Part shown: piece after piece, positions 1-7,992 of the stretch
Position numbering within the stretch: the first letter of the stretch is position 1
How the letters are laid out: each line of letters begins with the position of its first letter
DNA from: Spirochaetaceae bacterium
Lineage (GTDB): Bacteria > Spirochaetota > Spirochaetia > SZUA-6 > Bin103
Assembly: GCA_026710565.1 (NCBI GenBank)
Contig: JAPOQV010000443.1
Coordinates: forward strand, 1-20,394
DNA length: 20,394 bases
Direction of reading: 5' to 3'
Notes under the pieces: generated by a model
What the model was told of the DNA's origin: nothing
The model's input: only the letters and a program-made list of their open reading frames with translations
Database searches by the model: none
Translations under genes and position numbers: made by a program

Positions 1-1059
1 GGCGCCGGCCGGCCCGTAATCGTTGCCGGCGGCGGGGGGACCGCCTCCGGCGCGCGTGACGAGCTGATCGCACTGGCCGAGAGGTTGTCCATTCCGGTGG
101 CCACGGCGCTCAACGCCAAGGCGATGTTTCCGTCCGACCACCCGCTGGCGGTGGGGACGCCGGGCAACTACTCCCGCGAGTGCGCCAATCGCATCCTGTG
201 CCGGGCCGACCTGGTGTTCTTCATCGGCAGCCACACCGGCGGGCAGCTCACGCACGACTTCCGCATCCCGCCGCAGGGCACGCCGGTCATCCAGCTCGAC
301 ATCGACCCTGCCGAGATCGGTCGCAACTATCCGGTGCAGGTGGGGCTGCAGGGCGACGCACAGGCGTCGCTGTCGGCGATGCTCGACACGGCGCAGCCCG
401 GCCCCGAACGCGGCGCCTGGCTGGCCGAGGTGCGGGGGCTCGTCCAGGACTGGAAGGAGAGCGTCGAGGAGCACTGGGGCTCGGACGCCGCGCCGGCGCG
501 GCCGGAGCGCATCTGCCGCGAGCTGAGCAGGCACCTGCCGGCCGACGCCATCGTGGTATCCGACACCGGCCACTCGGGCGTGTGGACGGGCACCATGCTG
601 GACTTCAGGCACCCCACCCAGAGCTACATCCGTTGTGCGGGCTCGCTGGGCTGGGGGCTGCCGGCGGCGCTGGGCGCCAAGTGCGCGGCCCCCGAGCGGC
701 CGGTGCTGTGCTTCACCGGCGACGGCGGCATCTGGTATCACATCGCCGAGATCGAAACGGCGGTCAAGGAGCACCTGAACGTCGTCATCCTGGTGAACAA
801 CAACCACTCGCTGAACCAGGAGAAGCACGGCGTCGAGAGCTACGAGGGCCGGTCGCCGGCGTCCGACAGGCAGTGGCTGTTCCCTGATGCCGACTTCGCC
901 GCCATCGCCGAATCGATGGGCGCGATGGGGCTGACGGTGGACAAGCCGGGCGACCTGCAGGGCGCCCTGGACAAGGCGTTCTCGGCGAACCGCCCGGTGG
1001 TCATGGACGTCAAGAGCCACGTGGGCGGCATCGCGCCGCGGGCCTGGCTGCCCGAGTAG
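1..1059 (+). CDS. Thiamine-diphosphate-dependent enzyme, acetolactate synthase-like (3' part)
   Basis: The reading frame is open from base 1 and ends at TAG 1057-1059, so the N-terminal (Pyr) domain lies outside the window and 352 residues are visible. The first ~120 residues resemble the central domain of the acetolactate synthase/benzoylformate decarboxylase superfamily (start RPVIVAGGGG, then QLDIDPAEIG). The C-terminal TPP domain is clear: a GDGG motif at visible residues 240-243 followed about 25 residues later by NNN (266-268), which is the GDG-X(~25)-NN Mg/TPP-binding motif. The family decarboxylates 2-oxo acids and ligates or releases the aldehyde; substrate cannot be told from the sequence. 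Context is catabolic: a zinc alcohol dehydrogenase follows 66 bases later, so an aldehyde-to-alcohol link is possible but inferred. It could equally be an acetolactate synthase-like paralogue such as a sulfoacetaldehyde- or glyoxylate-type enzyme. Confidence 0.9.
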   Translation, partial: GAGRPVIVAGGGGTASGARDELIALAERLSIPVATALNAKAMFPSDHPLAVGTPGNYSRECANRILCRADLVFFIGSHTGGQLTHDFRIPPQGTPVIQLDIDPAEIGRNYPVQVGLQGDAQASLSAMLDTAQPGPERGAWLAEVRGLVQDWKESVEEHWGSDAAPARPERICRELSRHLPADAIVVSDTGHSGVWTGTMLDFRHPTQSYIRCAGSLGWGLPAALGAKCAAPERPVLCFTGDGGIWYHIAEIETAVKEHLNVVILVNNNHSLNQEKHGVESYEGRSPASDRQWLFPDADFAAIAESMGAMGLTVDKPGDLQGALDKAFSANRPVVMDVKSHVGGIAPRAWLPE

Positions 1060-1089
1060 GACGGCGGCTCCCGGCCTCGGCGGTCGCGG

Positions 1090-1118
1090 TTGCGTGGCGC
1101 GGCCGGCGGGGATAGGTT
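1090..1118 (+). promoter_or_regulatory. Candidate promoter for the alcohol dehydrogenase, leaderless type
   Basis: TTGCGT at 1090-1095 and TAGGTT at 1113-1118 are separated by exactly 17 bases. The -10-like box ends 7 bases before ATG 1126, so transcription would begin at or next to the start codon. The match to the sigma-70 consensus is only partial (3/6 for each box); the case rests on the spacing and on similar arrangements elsewhere in the window. Confidence 0.4.
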
Positions 1119-1125
1119 CGTGGCG

Positions 1126-2220
1126 ATGAAATCAGCGGTGTTGCACAAGGTCGGCGGTCCCTTCGCGATCGAGGAGGTGGAGTTGCTGCCGCCTCGGAAG
1201 GGCGAGGTTCGCGTCAAGCTGAAGGCCGCCGGCTTGTGTCACAGCGACTGGCACTTCGTGCAGGGACTCCTGGAGCGGCCGTTGCCGCTCATCCTCGGCC
1301 ACGAGGGCGCGGGGGTCGTCGAGGAGATCGGCGAGGGGGTCACCACGCTGCACAAGGGGCAGCGCGTGGCGCTCAACTGGGCGCCAGCCTGCCGGCACTG
1401 CTATTACTGCCTGCGGGGCGAGGCGGGCCTCTGCGAGACCTTCTGGCCCTGGCGCAACGGCACCATGCCGGACGGCTCGACCCGTTTTCGCTTCAACGGC
1501 GAACCCGCGAGTCAGTTCAGCGTGCTGTCCACGTTCACGGAGCAGACCATCGCGCCGGTCGAGAGCTGCGTGCCGCTCGCCGACGATATCTCCTTCGAGG
1601 TGGCCGCGCTGGTCGGTTGCTGCGTCACCACCGGCGTCGGCGCCGCGCTCAACACCGTCGACATCCGGCCGGGAGACAGCGTGGCCGTCTATGGCTGCGG
1701 CGGCGTGGGGCTCAACGTCGTGCAGGGCGCCAGGCTGAGCAACGCCTGGCCGATCATCGCCGTGGACACCGACCCGGCCAAGGAGGCGATCGCCCGGCAG
1801 TTCGGCGCCACCCACTTCGTGCCGGCCGGTGACGACGCGCACGAGAAGGTAAAGGAGCTGACCGGCGGGCGGGGCGTCGAGTACGCCTTCGAAGCGGTGG
1901 GACCGCCCGCGGTGCAGGAGGCGGCCTACCAGGCGATGCGCCGCGGCGGCGCGCTGGTGATCGTCGGCGTGGCGCCGGACGGGAGCACGACCTCGTTCCC
2001 CGGCCTCGACCTGCACGTCAATCAGCGCCGCATCCTGGGCTCCTTCTTCGGATCGACCGATCCGAGCCGCGAGTTCGGCCGCCTGCACGGCCTCTACCGC
2101 AACGGCCGGCTGCTCGTGGACGAGCTCATCTCCAGGCGCTACGCCCTCGACCGGATCAACGAGGGGTACGCCGACATGCTCGCCGGCGGTCACAAGCGCG
2201 GCGTGCTGATCTTCGACTGA
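1126..2220 (+). CDS. Zinc-dependent alcohol dehydrogenase (MDR superfamily, class III-like)
   Basis: The product has 364 residues from ATG 1126 and probably oxidises an alcohol or reduces an aldehyde with NAD(H) in the cytoplasm. Catalytic zinc ligands are visible as C38 (GLCHSD), H59-E60 (GHEGAG) and C165 (GCCVTTG). The structural zinc lobe is C89, C92, C95 and C103. The Rossmann motif YGCGGVG lies at 189-195. Length and motif order match class III/formaldehyde-dehydrogenase-like medium-chain dehydrogenases. An in-frame TTG at 1090 would add 12 residues, but that TTG coincides with a candidate -35 box and the family normally begins near MKSAVLHK, so I prefer 1126 (GTG 1120 is also possible). 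The next gene follows after 26 bases. Substrate is unknown; the neighbouring TPP enzyme suggests an aldehyde. Confidence 0.9.
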   Translation: MKSAVLHKVGGPFAIEEVELLPPRKGEVRVKLKAAGLCHSDWHFVQGLLERPLPLILGHEGAGVVEEIGEGVTTLHKGQRVALNWAPACRHCYYCLRGEAGLCETFWPWRNGTMPDGSTRFRFNGEPASQFSVLSTFTEQTIAPVESCVPLADDISFEVAALVGCCVTTGVGAALNTVDIRPGDSVAVYGCGGVGLNVVQGARLSNAWPIIAVDTDPAKEAIARQFGATHFVPAGDDAHEKVKELTGGRGVEYAFEAVGPPAVQEAAYQAMRRGGALVIVGVAPDGSTTSFPGLDLHVNQRRILGSFFGSTDPSREFGRLHGLYRNGRLLVDELISRRYALDRINEGYADMLAGGHKRGVLIFD

Positions 2221-2246
2221 CCCCGCTCGATTCCCGGAGGACCGCG

Positions 2247-3317
2247 ATGCCAGACACCATCGACACACCAGCCGTGTACCACGCCGACGAGCTTCAGCGT
2301 TTCGCCGAGGAGGTGATCCGGTGCACGGGCACCGCGCCGGAACAGGCGACCGTGGTGGCGCGCCACCTGGTCGAGGGCAACCTGGCGGGGCTCGAGTCGC
2401 ACGGGGTCCTGCGGCTGCGCCAGTACTACGACGCCGTGCAGGCGGGCCAGATCGACCCCGTCGTGCTGCCGGCGGTCGACTCGGAGACCGCCGGCACGGC
2501 CGTGGTCGACGCCCGCGCGGGCTGGGGCGCGCCGGCCGGGTACCTGGCCGTGGAGCTGGCCGAGCGCAAGGCGCGGGCCGTCGGGGTCGCCGCCGTCAGC
2601 GTCAAGAACGCCGCCCATATCGGCCGCTCCGGCTCCTACGTGCTGCGCCTCGCCGAGCACGGCCTGGTGGCACAGCTCTTCTGCGGCCTGGTCCATGCCG
2701 CGTTCGTCGTGCCGTGGGGTGGCCGCGATGCGCGGTTCGGCACCAACCCGATCGCGATCGCCCTACCGGGCGGCGACGGGCCGGTGGTCATGGACATCGC
2801 GACCAGCGCGACCGCCGAAGGCAAGGTGCAGGTGTATCGCAACGCCGGCCGGCCCATGCCCGAGGGGCTGATCATCGACGCCCAGGGCCACCCCAGCACC
2901 GACCCCAACGACGTCTATCGCGGTGGCGGGATCCTCCCGTTCGGCGGTGTGAACGGGCACAAGGGCTACTGCCTTGCGGTGATGGCGGACCTGCTCGGCG
3001 GGTCCCTGTCCGGCTCGCACGTCGGCGTCCTGGCCGGCAGCTTCCGCAACCACTTCCTGCTGACCGCCATCGATCCCGACGCGCTCGGCGGTGCCGAGGC
3101 GATGCGGGCCATCGTCGACGAGTACTCGCAGTGGCTGAAGAGCTCGGCGACCCAACCGGGCTTCGACGAGGTCCTCATGCCCGGCGAGCCGGAGTCGCGC
3201 AGCGCCGCGGCGCGCCTGCGCGACGGGGTCCCGCTCGACGCGTCCACCGTCGAGCTCCTCGACGCGCTCGCGGAAGAGCTCGGCATACCCCGCATCAGCG
3301 GCATGCGTGGCCGGTAG
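2247..3317 (+). CDS. Malate/L-lactate dehydrogenase family (Ldh_2) oxidoreductase
   Basis: A 356-residue protein of the Ldh_2 family, which are NAD(P)-dependent 2-hydroxyacid dehydrogenases (malate, L-lactate, ureidoglycolate, 2,3-diketo-L-gulonate and related substrates) with a fold distinct from classical LDH. The family signature is visible: the stretch KNAAHIGRSGSY carries the conserved His (H124), and GTNPIAIALP and DIATSATAEGK follow at the expected places, as does PFGGVNGHKGYCLA. Start ATG 2247 is set by a strong Shine-Dalgarno GGAGGA at 2236-2241, five bases upstream. It lies 26 bases after the alcohol dehydrogenase and 34 bases before the aldolase gene, consistent with one operon. 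The exact substrate cannot be chosen; the company of a DapA-family aldolase suggests a sugar-acid or 2-oxo-acid pathway. Confidence 0.9.
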   Translation: MPDTIDTPAVYHADELQRFAEEVIRCTGTAPEQATVVARHLVEGNLAGLESHGVLRLRQYYDAVQAGQIDPVVLPAVDSETAGTAVVDARAGWGAPAGYLAVELAERKARAVGVAAVSVKNAAHIGRSGSYVLRLAEHGLVAQLFCGLVHAAFVVPWGGRDARFGTNPIAIALPGGDGPVVMDIATSATAEGKVQVYRNAGRPMPEGLIIDAQGHPSTDPNDVYRGGGILPFGGVNGHKGYCLAVMADLLGGSLSGSHVGVLAGSFRNHFLLTAIDPDALGGAEAMRAIVDEYSQWLKSSATQPGFDEVLMPGEPESRSAAARLRDGVPLDASTVELLDALAEELGIPRISGMRGR

Positions 3318-3338
3318 CCCTGCGCACAAGCAGAAGAC

Positions 3339-3344
3339 AAGGAG
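3339..3344 (+). promoter_or_regulatory. Shine-Dalgarno that fixes the aldolase start
   Basis: AAGGAG lies 7 bases before ATG 3352. It decides for this start over the in-frame GTG at 3307, which overlaps the end of the preceding gene and would add 15 residues without family resemblance. Confidence 0.7.
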
Positions 3345-3351
3345 CACAGCG

Positions 3352-4275
3352 ATGACACAGACCGACCAGGGCCAACGTATACACGGCGTGGTCGTGCCGA
3401 TTCTCACTCCGCTGACACCGGACGAGACGGTGGACGTGGCGTCGCTGCGGCGCCTCACCAACTACGTGATCGACAACGGCGTGCACGGCATTTGGGCGGC
3501 AGGCACCACGGGAGAGTTCGCCGCCCTGGACGAGCCGGCCCGGCGGCTGGTGATCGAGACGGTGGTGGACGAGGCGGCCGGCCGCGTGCCGGGGATCGGC
3601 AACGTGTCCGCGGCCGCGACGCGGGCCACCATCGCGGCCGCGGAGGCGCTCCGCGACTGTCCCGTCACGGGCGTCGCCGCGACTCCCCCGTTCTACTACA
3701 GCAACACCCAGGACGAGTTGCTGGACCACTTCCGGGCTATCGCCGACCGGTCTGCGCAGCCGCTGTGGGTCTACAACATCCCGAGCACCGTCAAGGTGAC
3801 GGTCGATCCGGACACCGTCGCCGCCCTGGCCGCCGACGGCACCGTGGTCGGGGTCAAGGACAGCTCCGGCGGGGGCGAGACCTTCGCGCAACTCGTCATG
3901 CTCTGCCGAACGCGCGGCCTCTCGCTGTACCGGTTCGTCGGCTCGGTGTGGCGCGCCACCATGGCCGGCATCGGGGCTCACGGCATCATCCCCGGCATCG
4001 CCAACCTGGCGCCGCGCAGCGTTTCGGGCGCCTGGGAGGCCGGCCAGCGCGGGGATGAGGAGACCGCCGCTCGTTGCCACCACGAGACGCTCGCCGCCAC
4101 GCGGGTGACGCAACTCGCGAGCGGCAGCAGCGGGACCGGCTACGCGGCGCTGAAGTCGGCGTTGAAGGTAATGGGAGTCATCGAGCACGACACGGTGTCC
4201 GCTCCGTTCCGGCCCCTGGACGACGCGACGCGGGCGCAGCTTCCGCCGCTGCTGAAGGAGCTGGGGCTCCGGTGA
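3352..4275 (+). CDS. Dihydrodipicolinate synthase family (DapA/NanA-like) class I aldolase
   Basis: A 307-residue TIM-barrel aldolase. The Schiff-base lysine is K169 (VVGVKDSSGG), the catalytic tyrosine is Y141 (WVYNIPS) and the 2-oxo-acid carboxylate loop is GTTGE at 51-55. These are the hallmark residues of the DapA/N-acetylneuraminate lyase/2-keto-3-deoxygluconate aldolase family, which add or cleave pyruvate. The second position after the lysine (KDSSG) is common in catabolic paralogues, and the gene sits among dehydrogenases rather than lysine-biosynthesis genes. A catabolic aldolase or dehydratase role is therefore more likely than lysine synthesis; this is inference. The EamA exporter starts 9 bases after its stop. 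Start chosen from the Shine-Dalgarno at 3339-3344. Confidence 0.92.
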   Translation: MTQTDQGQRIHGVVVPILTPLTPDETVDVASLRRLTNYVIDNGVHGIWAAGTTGEFAALDEPARRLVIETVVDEAAGRVPGIGNVSAAATRATIAAAEALRDCPVTGVAATPPFYYSNTQDELLDHFRAIADRSAQPLWVYNIPSTVKVTVDPDTVAALAADGTVVGVKDSSGGGETFAQLVMLCRTRGLSLYRFVGSVWRATMAGIGAHGIIPGIANLAPRSVSGAWEAGQRGDEETAARCHHETLAATRVTQLASGSSGTGYAALKSALKVMGVIEHDTVSAPFRPLDDATRAQLPPLLKELGLR

Positions 4276-4284
4276 GCCCGCCGC

Positions 4285-5190
4285 ATGGGAGCCCGTAGCC
4301 GGCTCTTCAGTACCGCCGACAGCACCAACCCCGGAGCCTTCACCGCGACCGACTGGGCGCTGTTCTGCTCCATATCGGCGATCTGGGGCGCGTCGTTTCT
4401 GCTCATCGACATCGCCCTGGATGCGTTCCGGCCCGGCCTGGTCACCTTTCTGCGAGTGGCCGGCGGGGCGGCGACGCTGTGGCTGGTTCCCGCGGCGCGC
4501 CGGCCGCTGGCGCCCGAGGACCGTCTGCGGGTCGTCGTGCTGTCGTTCGTCTGGGTGGCGGTGCCGTTCACGATCTTCCCGGTAGCCCAGCAATGGGTGA
4601 ACTCGGCGCTCACCGGCATGCTCAACGGGGCGATGCCGATCTTCGCCGCGCTGCTGTCCACGGCGCTGCTGCGGCGCATGCCGCCGCCGGCTCGGCTCGG
4701 CGGGTTGCTGGTCGGCTCCGTGGGCGTCACGGCCATCGCCTGGTCCACCGCGGCGCCGGACGCCTCCAGCGCCGCCGGCGTCGTGCTGATCCTGTGCGCG
4801 ACGCTGTGCTACGGAGTGGCGGTCAACCTGGCCGTTCCCTTGCAGCAGCGCTACGGCGCGGTGCCGGTGATGGCGCGCGTCACGGGGCTGGGGGCGCTGT
4901 GGACGGCGCCGTACGGCCTGTACGGGCTGGCAGGCTCCGCGTTCGGTTGGTCCGCGCTGTTCGCGGTGCTCGCCGTCGGGATCATCGGCACCGGGATCGC
5001 CTACTGGATCATGGGCCCCCTGGTCGGCCGCGCGGGCTCGGTCCGGGCATCGTTCATCACCTACCTGATCCCGGTGGTGGCACTGGTCCTGGGCGTCGTG
5101 ATCCGGGGCGATCGGGTAGGGGGACTGGCGGTCGCCGGAGTCATCCTGGCCACCCTCGGCGCCCTGCTGGCTGCCCGCCGCGAACGCTGA
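4285..5190 (+). CDS. EamA/DMT-family inner-membrane transporter
   Basis: A 301-residue protein with about ten hydrophobic segments in two similar halves, typical of the drug/metabolite transporter superfamily (EamA, RhaT/YdcZ relatives). The first membrane segment carries WGASF at 34-38, the usual first-helix motif, and the second half begins near CATLCYGVAVNLA. The C-terminus ends in a short basic stretch (AARRER), suggesting a cytoplasmic tail. These proteins export amino acids, nucleosides or small metabolites. The gene begins 9 bases after the aldolase stop; GGTGAG at 4271-4276 overlaps that stop and could serve as ribosome binding site. It probably closes the operon that starts at 1126. 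Substrate unknown. Confidence 0.88.
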   Translation: MGARSRLFSTADSTNPGAFTATDWALFCSISAIWGASFLLIDIALDAFRPGLVTFLRVAGGAATLWLVPAARRPLAPEDRLRVVVLSFVWVAVPFTIFPVAQQWVNSALTGMLNGAMPIFAALLSTALLRRMPPPARLGGLLVGSVGVTAIAWSTAAPDASSAAGVVLILCATLCYGVAVNLAVPLQQRYGAVPVMARVTGLGALWTAPYGLYGLAGSAFGWSALFAVLAVGIIGTGIAYWIMGPLVGRAGSVRASFITYLIPVVALVLGVVIRGDRVGGLAVAGVILATLGALLAARRER

Positions 5191-5224
5191 CCGGCTTTTG
5201 GAGAGACGGGAACGGCAGCCCCGG

Positions 5225-5253
5225 TTGACGTCGCGCGGTACGGGGCCTATACG
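5225..5253 (+). promoter_or_regulatory. Sigma-70-like promoter for the FG-GAP gene
   Basis: TTGACG (5225-5230, 5/6 to consensus) and TATACG (5248-5253, 4/6) are separated by exactly 17 bases. The -10 box ends 8 bases before ATG 5262, so the transcript would have essentially no leader. GGAG at 5253-5256 also sits 5 bases before the ATG, so ribosome binding on a longer transcript cannot be excluded. Confidence 0.55.
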
Positions 5254-5261
5254 GAGCGGGC

Positions 5262-7976
5262 ATGGATGACAAACCCGGCCGCTGGGTTCACCGGGGATTC
5301 GACGCTCTCCGCCAGGGCGAGTTCGACAACGGCGGCGACAACCTGTACGTGACCGCCGGCGGCGCGGTCGAGTGGATCCATCGCACCGACACGAATGGCG
5401 ACGGCCACGTCGACCTGGTGTTTCCCAACTCGCACGGCTACGACGAGCGCGGGCCGACCTGGATCTACGCCCAGCCGCAGGCTCCCGGCGGCGAGTGGGG
5501 CAGGCGAGAGCTCCCCAACGACAGCGGATGGATGAGCCGGGCGGTCGACCTGGACGGCGACGGCTACCTGGACCTGGTCGTCATCAACGCGGAGAACGGC
5601 GTCACCTCCGAGCTGGATTCCTACGTCTACTGGGGCGGCCCCGGCGGCCTGACCGGCGATCGCGTCGAGCTGCCCACCGCCGGCGCCTACGACTTCGCCG
5701 CCGCCGACCTGACCGGCAACGGACTGCCGGACCTGATCATCTCGTCGGCGTGGGTGGATCACCACAACGCCGGCGAGCCGCGACCGCTGCACGTCTTTCT
5801 GCAGACTCGCCCGCGCGTCTTCGAGGACGCCACCGAGCGCTTCGGCATCCCCGGCGTCGCCGCGCTGGCGGTCGCCTGCGCGGACCTGGACGGCGACGGC
5901 GAGCTGGAACTGGTGGTGGCCAACTACCGTGCCGGGTTCGACTACGACACCGACTCCTTCATCTACCGCCGGCGCGGCGCCGGTTTCGCCGTGGACCGTC
6001 CGCTGCGGCTGCCCACCCACTACGCGATGCAGGTGGAGCTGGCCGACCTGAACGGCGACGGCGCCAGGGAGGTGATCTTCGCCGGCGGCGATCAGGTCCA
6101 GATCTACTGGAACCGCGGCGGCCGCTTCTCACCGGACGACCGCACGATCCTGCCGGTCTCAGGCAACTGGACCCTGTTCACGCAGGGCGCGGTACGGGTG
6201 GCCGCGGCCGATGTCGACGGCGACGGACGGGACGAGCTGCTGGTCGTGACCAGCGAGGGGGTACAGATACGGTCGGCAACGGCGCTGGACCGTGCCCGGC
6301 AGACGCTGCCTCTGCCGAACTGCAGTTGGCTTTCCGCCGCCGACCTGGACGGCGACGGGCGCATCGACCTGATCGCCTCGCGGCTGGAGGACGGCCGCTC
6401 CTACGAGACCGAGTCGGTCGTGTTCTGGAACGGACCGGAAGGACTCTCCGCGGGACGGGTCACCACGCTGCCCACGAAGGGCGCGATGGGCTGCACGGCC
6501 GCCGACCTGGACGGTGACGGCCGGCCGGAGATCGTGTTCAACAACACGATGGCCGGGCCGTCGCAGAACGATCCCGACTTCCCGCTGTACGTCTACCCCG
6601 GCGGCCCCGGCGGCAGCTTCGACCCGCAGCGGCGGCTGGAGCTGCCGACCGGCGGCACCAACACCTACGTCCTCGCCGACCTCGACTTGGACGGCCACGC
6701 CGACCTGGTGTGCACGGGGCGGGACGGACTGCGGGTGTTCCACGGCGGCCGGGACGGCCTGCGTCCCGACCGCTGCACGTTCCTCCCCGGCCTGGGGCAG
6801 TTCTTCCACTACGTGCAGGTCGGGGACTTCGACCGCGACGGCTGGCTGGATCTGCTGGGCGTGGCCTACACCTACGACGACAAGCCGGAGACGATGGCGG
6901 CCTCCTCGGTGATCTTCCACGGTTCGCCCGACGGTTTCTCCGCGGAGCGCTCCACGGTGCTGCCCACCTACTGCAAGGGCAACGCGCGCGTGGCCGACCT
7001 GTCCGGCGACGGCTGGCTGGACGTGGTGTTCTACAATCCGCGCGGCTACCTGGCCGTGTATCACGGCGGCCCGCACGGCTTCTCGACGGAGCGGATGAGC
7101 CGCATTCCGCTGGACCTGGGGGGCGACGGCAACGTCGCCGCGATCAACTGCGCCGACCTGTCCGGCGACGGCTGGCTGGACCTGATCGTGGTGGTCATGG
7201 GCCACTACACGCGCATGGAGTCCGGATTCCACATCCTGCACGGCGGGCCGGACGGCTACTCCCAGGATCGACGCGAGTACCACCGCACCGACGCCTCCAG
7301 CATCCTGCTGACCGTCGCCGACGTGAACGGCGACGGGCACCTCGACCTGCTGGTGCCGGCCTATTCGACGCAGTTCAGCCGCGTGCTGCCGGCGCACATC
7401 TACCACGGCACGGCGCACGGCATCGACTACGAGAACCCCACCGTGATCCCGTGCGACTCCTCCTGCGCGTTCCAGGTGGTGGACATGACCGGCAACGGCT
7501 ACCGCGACGTGCTGACCGTCTGCCACCGCACCGACCTCGGCCACCGGGTCGACTCGATGCTGTTCCACAACGGCCCCGGCGGCCTGGACCTCGAACACCC
7601 GGTGCGGCTGCCGGGGATGGGCCCGCACCTGAGCACGCCGCGCGACTTCGGCAACGCCTTCACGCGCGAGCCGTGCGAGCGCTACCGCTCGCCGCCGTAC
7701 GAACTGGCGGGCAGGCGGCCGGTGCGGGTGGACTGGATCGCGGACACGCCGCCGCGCACGTCGGTCGAGCTTCAGCTCCGCTGGGCGCGGTCGCGCGAAG
7801 AGCTGGCTGCGGCGCCGTGGCACGGCGCGGACGGCGCGGGCACCACCTTCGGCCATCCCGGCCGTGTGGTGGGGTTCGCGGGACCGCAGCGCTGGCTGCA
7901 GTACCAGGCGACGCTGACCTCGCTCGACGGCTGCAGCACGCCCTCGCTGCGCGAGGTAAGCGTCGAGCTGGCTTAA
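5262..7976 (+). CDS. FG-GAP/VCBS repeat beta-propeller protein
   Basis: A 904-residue protein built of about 14 repeats, each centred on a Ca-binding-like loop of the form DLDGDGxxDLVV, from residue 43 (DTNGDGHVDLVF) to about 752 (DMTGNGYRDVLT). Many blades also carry a YWGGPGGL or FHGGPDGF motif, the integrin/VCBS FG-GAP pattern, so it should fold as one or two calcium-stabilised beta-propellers. The last ~90 residues form a separate beta-rich domain (RVDWIADTPP to LREVSVELA), similar in look to the sandwich domains that end many carbohydrate-active or propeller proteins. No signal peptide, lipobox, membrane segment or sorting signal is visible, which is odd because most FG-GAP proteins are exported. 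There is no catalytic motif. It ends 16 bases before the Rieske gene. Role unknown; binding of glycan or protein is a guess. Confidence 0.88.
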   Translation: MDDKPGRWVHRGFDALRQGEFDNGGDNLYVTAGGAVEWIHRTDTNGDGHVDLVFPNSHGYDERGPTWIYAQPQAPGGEWGRRELPNDSGWMSRAVDLDGDGYLDLVVINAENGVTSELDSYVYWGGPGGLTGDRVELPTAGAYDFAAADLTGNGLPDLIISSAWVDHHNAGEPRPLHVFLQTRPRVFEDATERFGIPGVAALAVACADLDGDGELELVVANYRAGFDYDTDSFIYRRRGAGFAVDRPLRLPTHYAMQVELADLNGDGAREVIFAGGDQVQIYWNRGGRFSPDDRTILPVSGNWTLFTQGAVRVAAADVDGDGRDELLVVTSEGVQIRSATALDRARQTLPLPNCSWLSAADLDGDGRIDLIASRLEDGRSYETESVVFWNGPEGLSAGRVTTLPTKGAMGCTAADLDGDGRPEIVFNNTMAGPSQNDPDFPLYVYPGGPGGSFDPQRRLELPTGGTNTYVLADLDLDGHADLVCTGRDGLRVFHGGRDGLRPDRCTFLPGLGQFFHYVQVGDFDRDGWLDLLGVAYTYDDKPETMAASSVIFHGSPDGFSAERSTVLPTYCKGNARVADLSGDGWLDVVFYNPRGYLAVYHGGPHGFSTERMSRIPLDLGGDGNVAAINCADLSGDGWLDLIVVVMGHYTRMESGFHILHGGPDGYSQDRREYHRTDASSILLTVADVNGDGHLDLLVPAYSTQFSRVLPAHIYHGTAHGIDYENPTVIPCDSSCAFQVVDMTGNGYRDVLTVCHRTDLGHRVDSMLFHNGPGGLDLEHPVRLPGMGPHLSTPRDFGNAFTREPCERYRSPPYELAGRRPVRVDWIADTPPRTSVELQLRWARSREELAAAPWHGADGAGTTFGHPGRVVGFAGPQRWLQYQATLTSLDGCSTPSLREVSVELA
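6993..7181 (+). repeat. 30-base exact direct repeat inside the FG-GAP gene
   Basis: Bases 6993-7022 and 7152-7181 are identical over 30 bases and encode the same propeller loop ADLSGDGWLD. The copies are 159 bases (53 codons) apart and in frame, so recombination between them would delete or add one propeller blade without a frameshift. Confidence 0.85.
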
Positions 7977-7980
7977 GGCG

Positions 7981-7986
7981 TACACT
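7981..7986 (+). promoter_or_regulatory. Candidate -10 box for a leaderless Rieske transcript
   Basis: TACACT lies 6 bases before ATG 7993, the distance expected if transcription begins on the start codon. No convincing -35 box is seen 16-19 bases upstream, where the end of the FG-GAP gene lies. There is no Shine-Dalgarno either. The Rieske gene may instead be read through from the FG-GAP gene. Confidence 0.35.
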
Positions 7987-7992
7987 CTCCAC

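Noticed and set aside
1090..1128. TTG at 1090 as start of the alcohol dehydrogenase
   Set aside because: It coincides with a candidate -35 box 17 bases from TAGGTT, and the family's normal N-terminus begins at ATG 1126.
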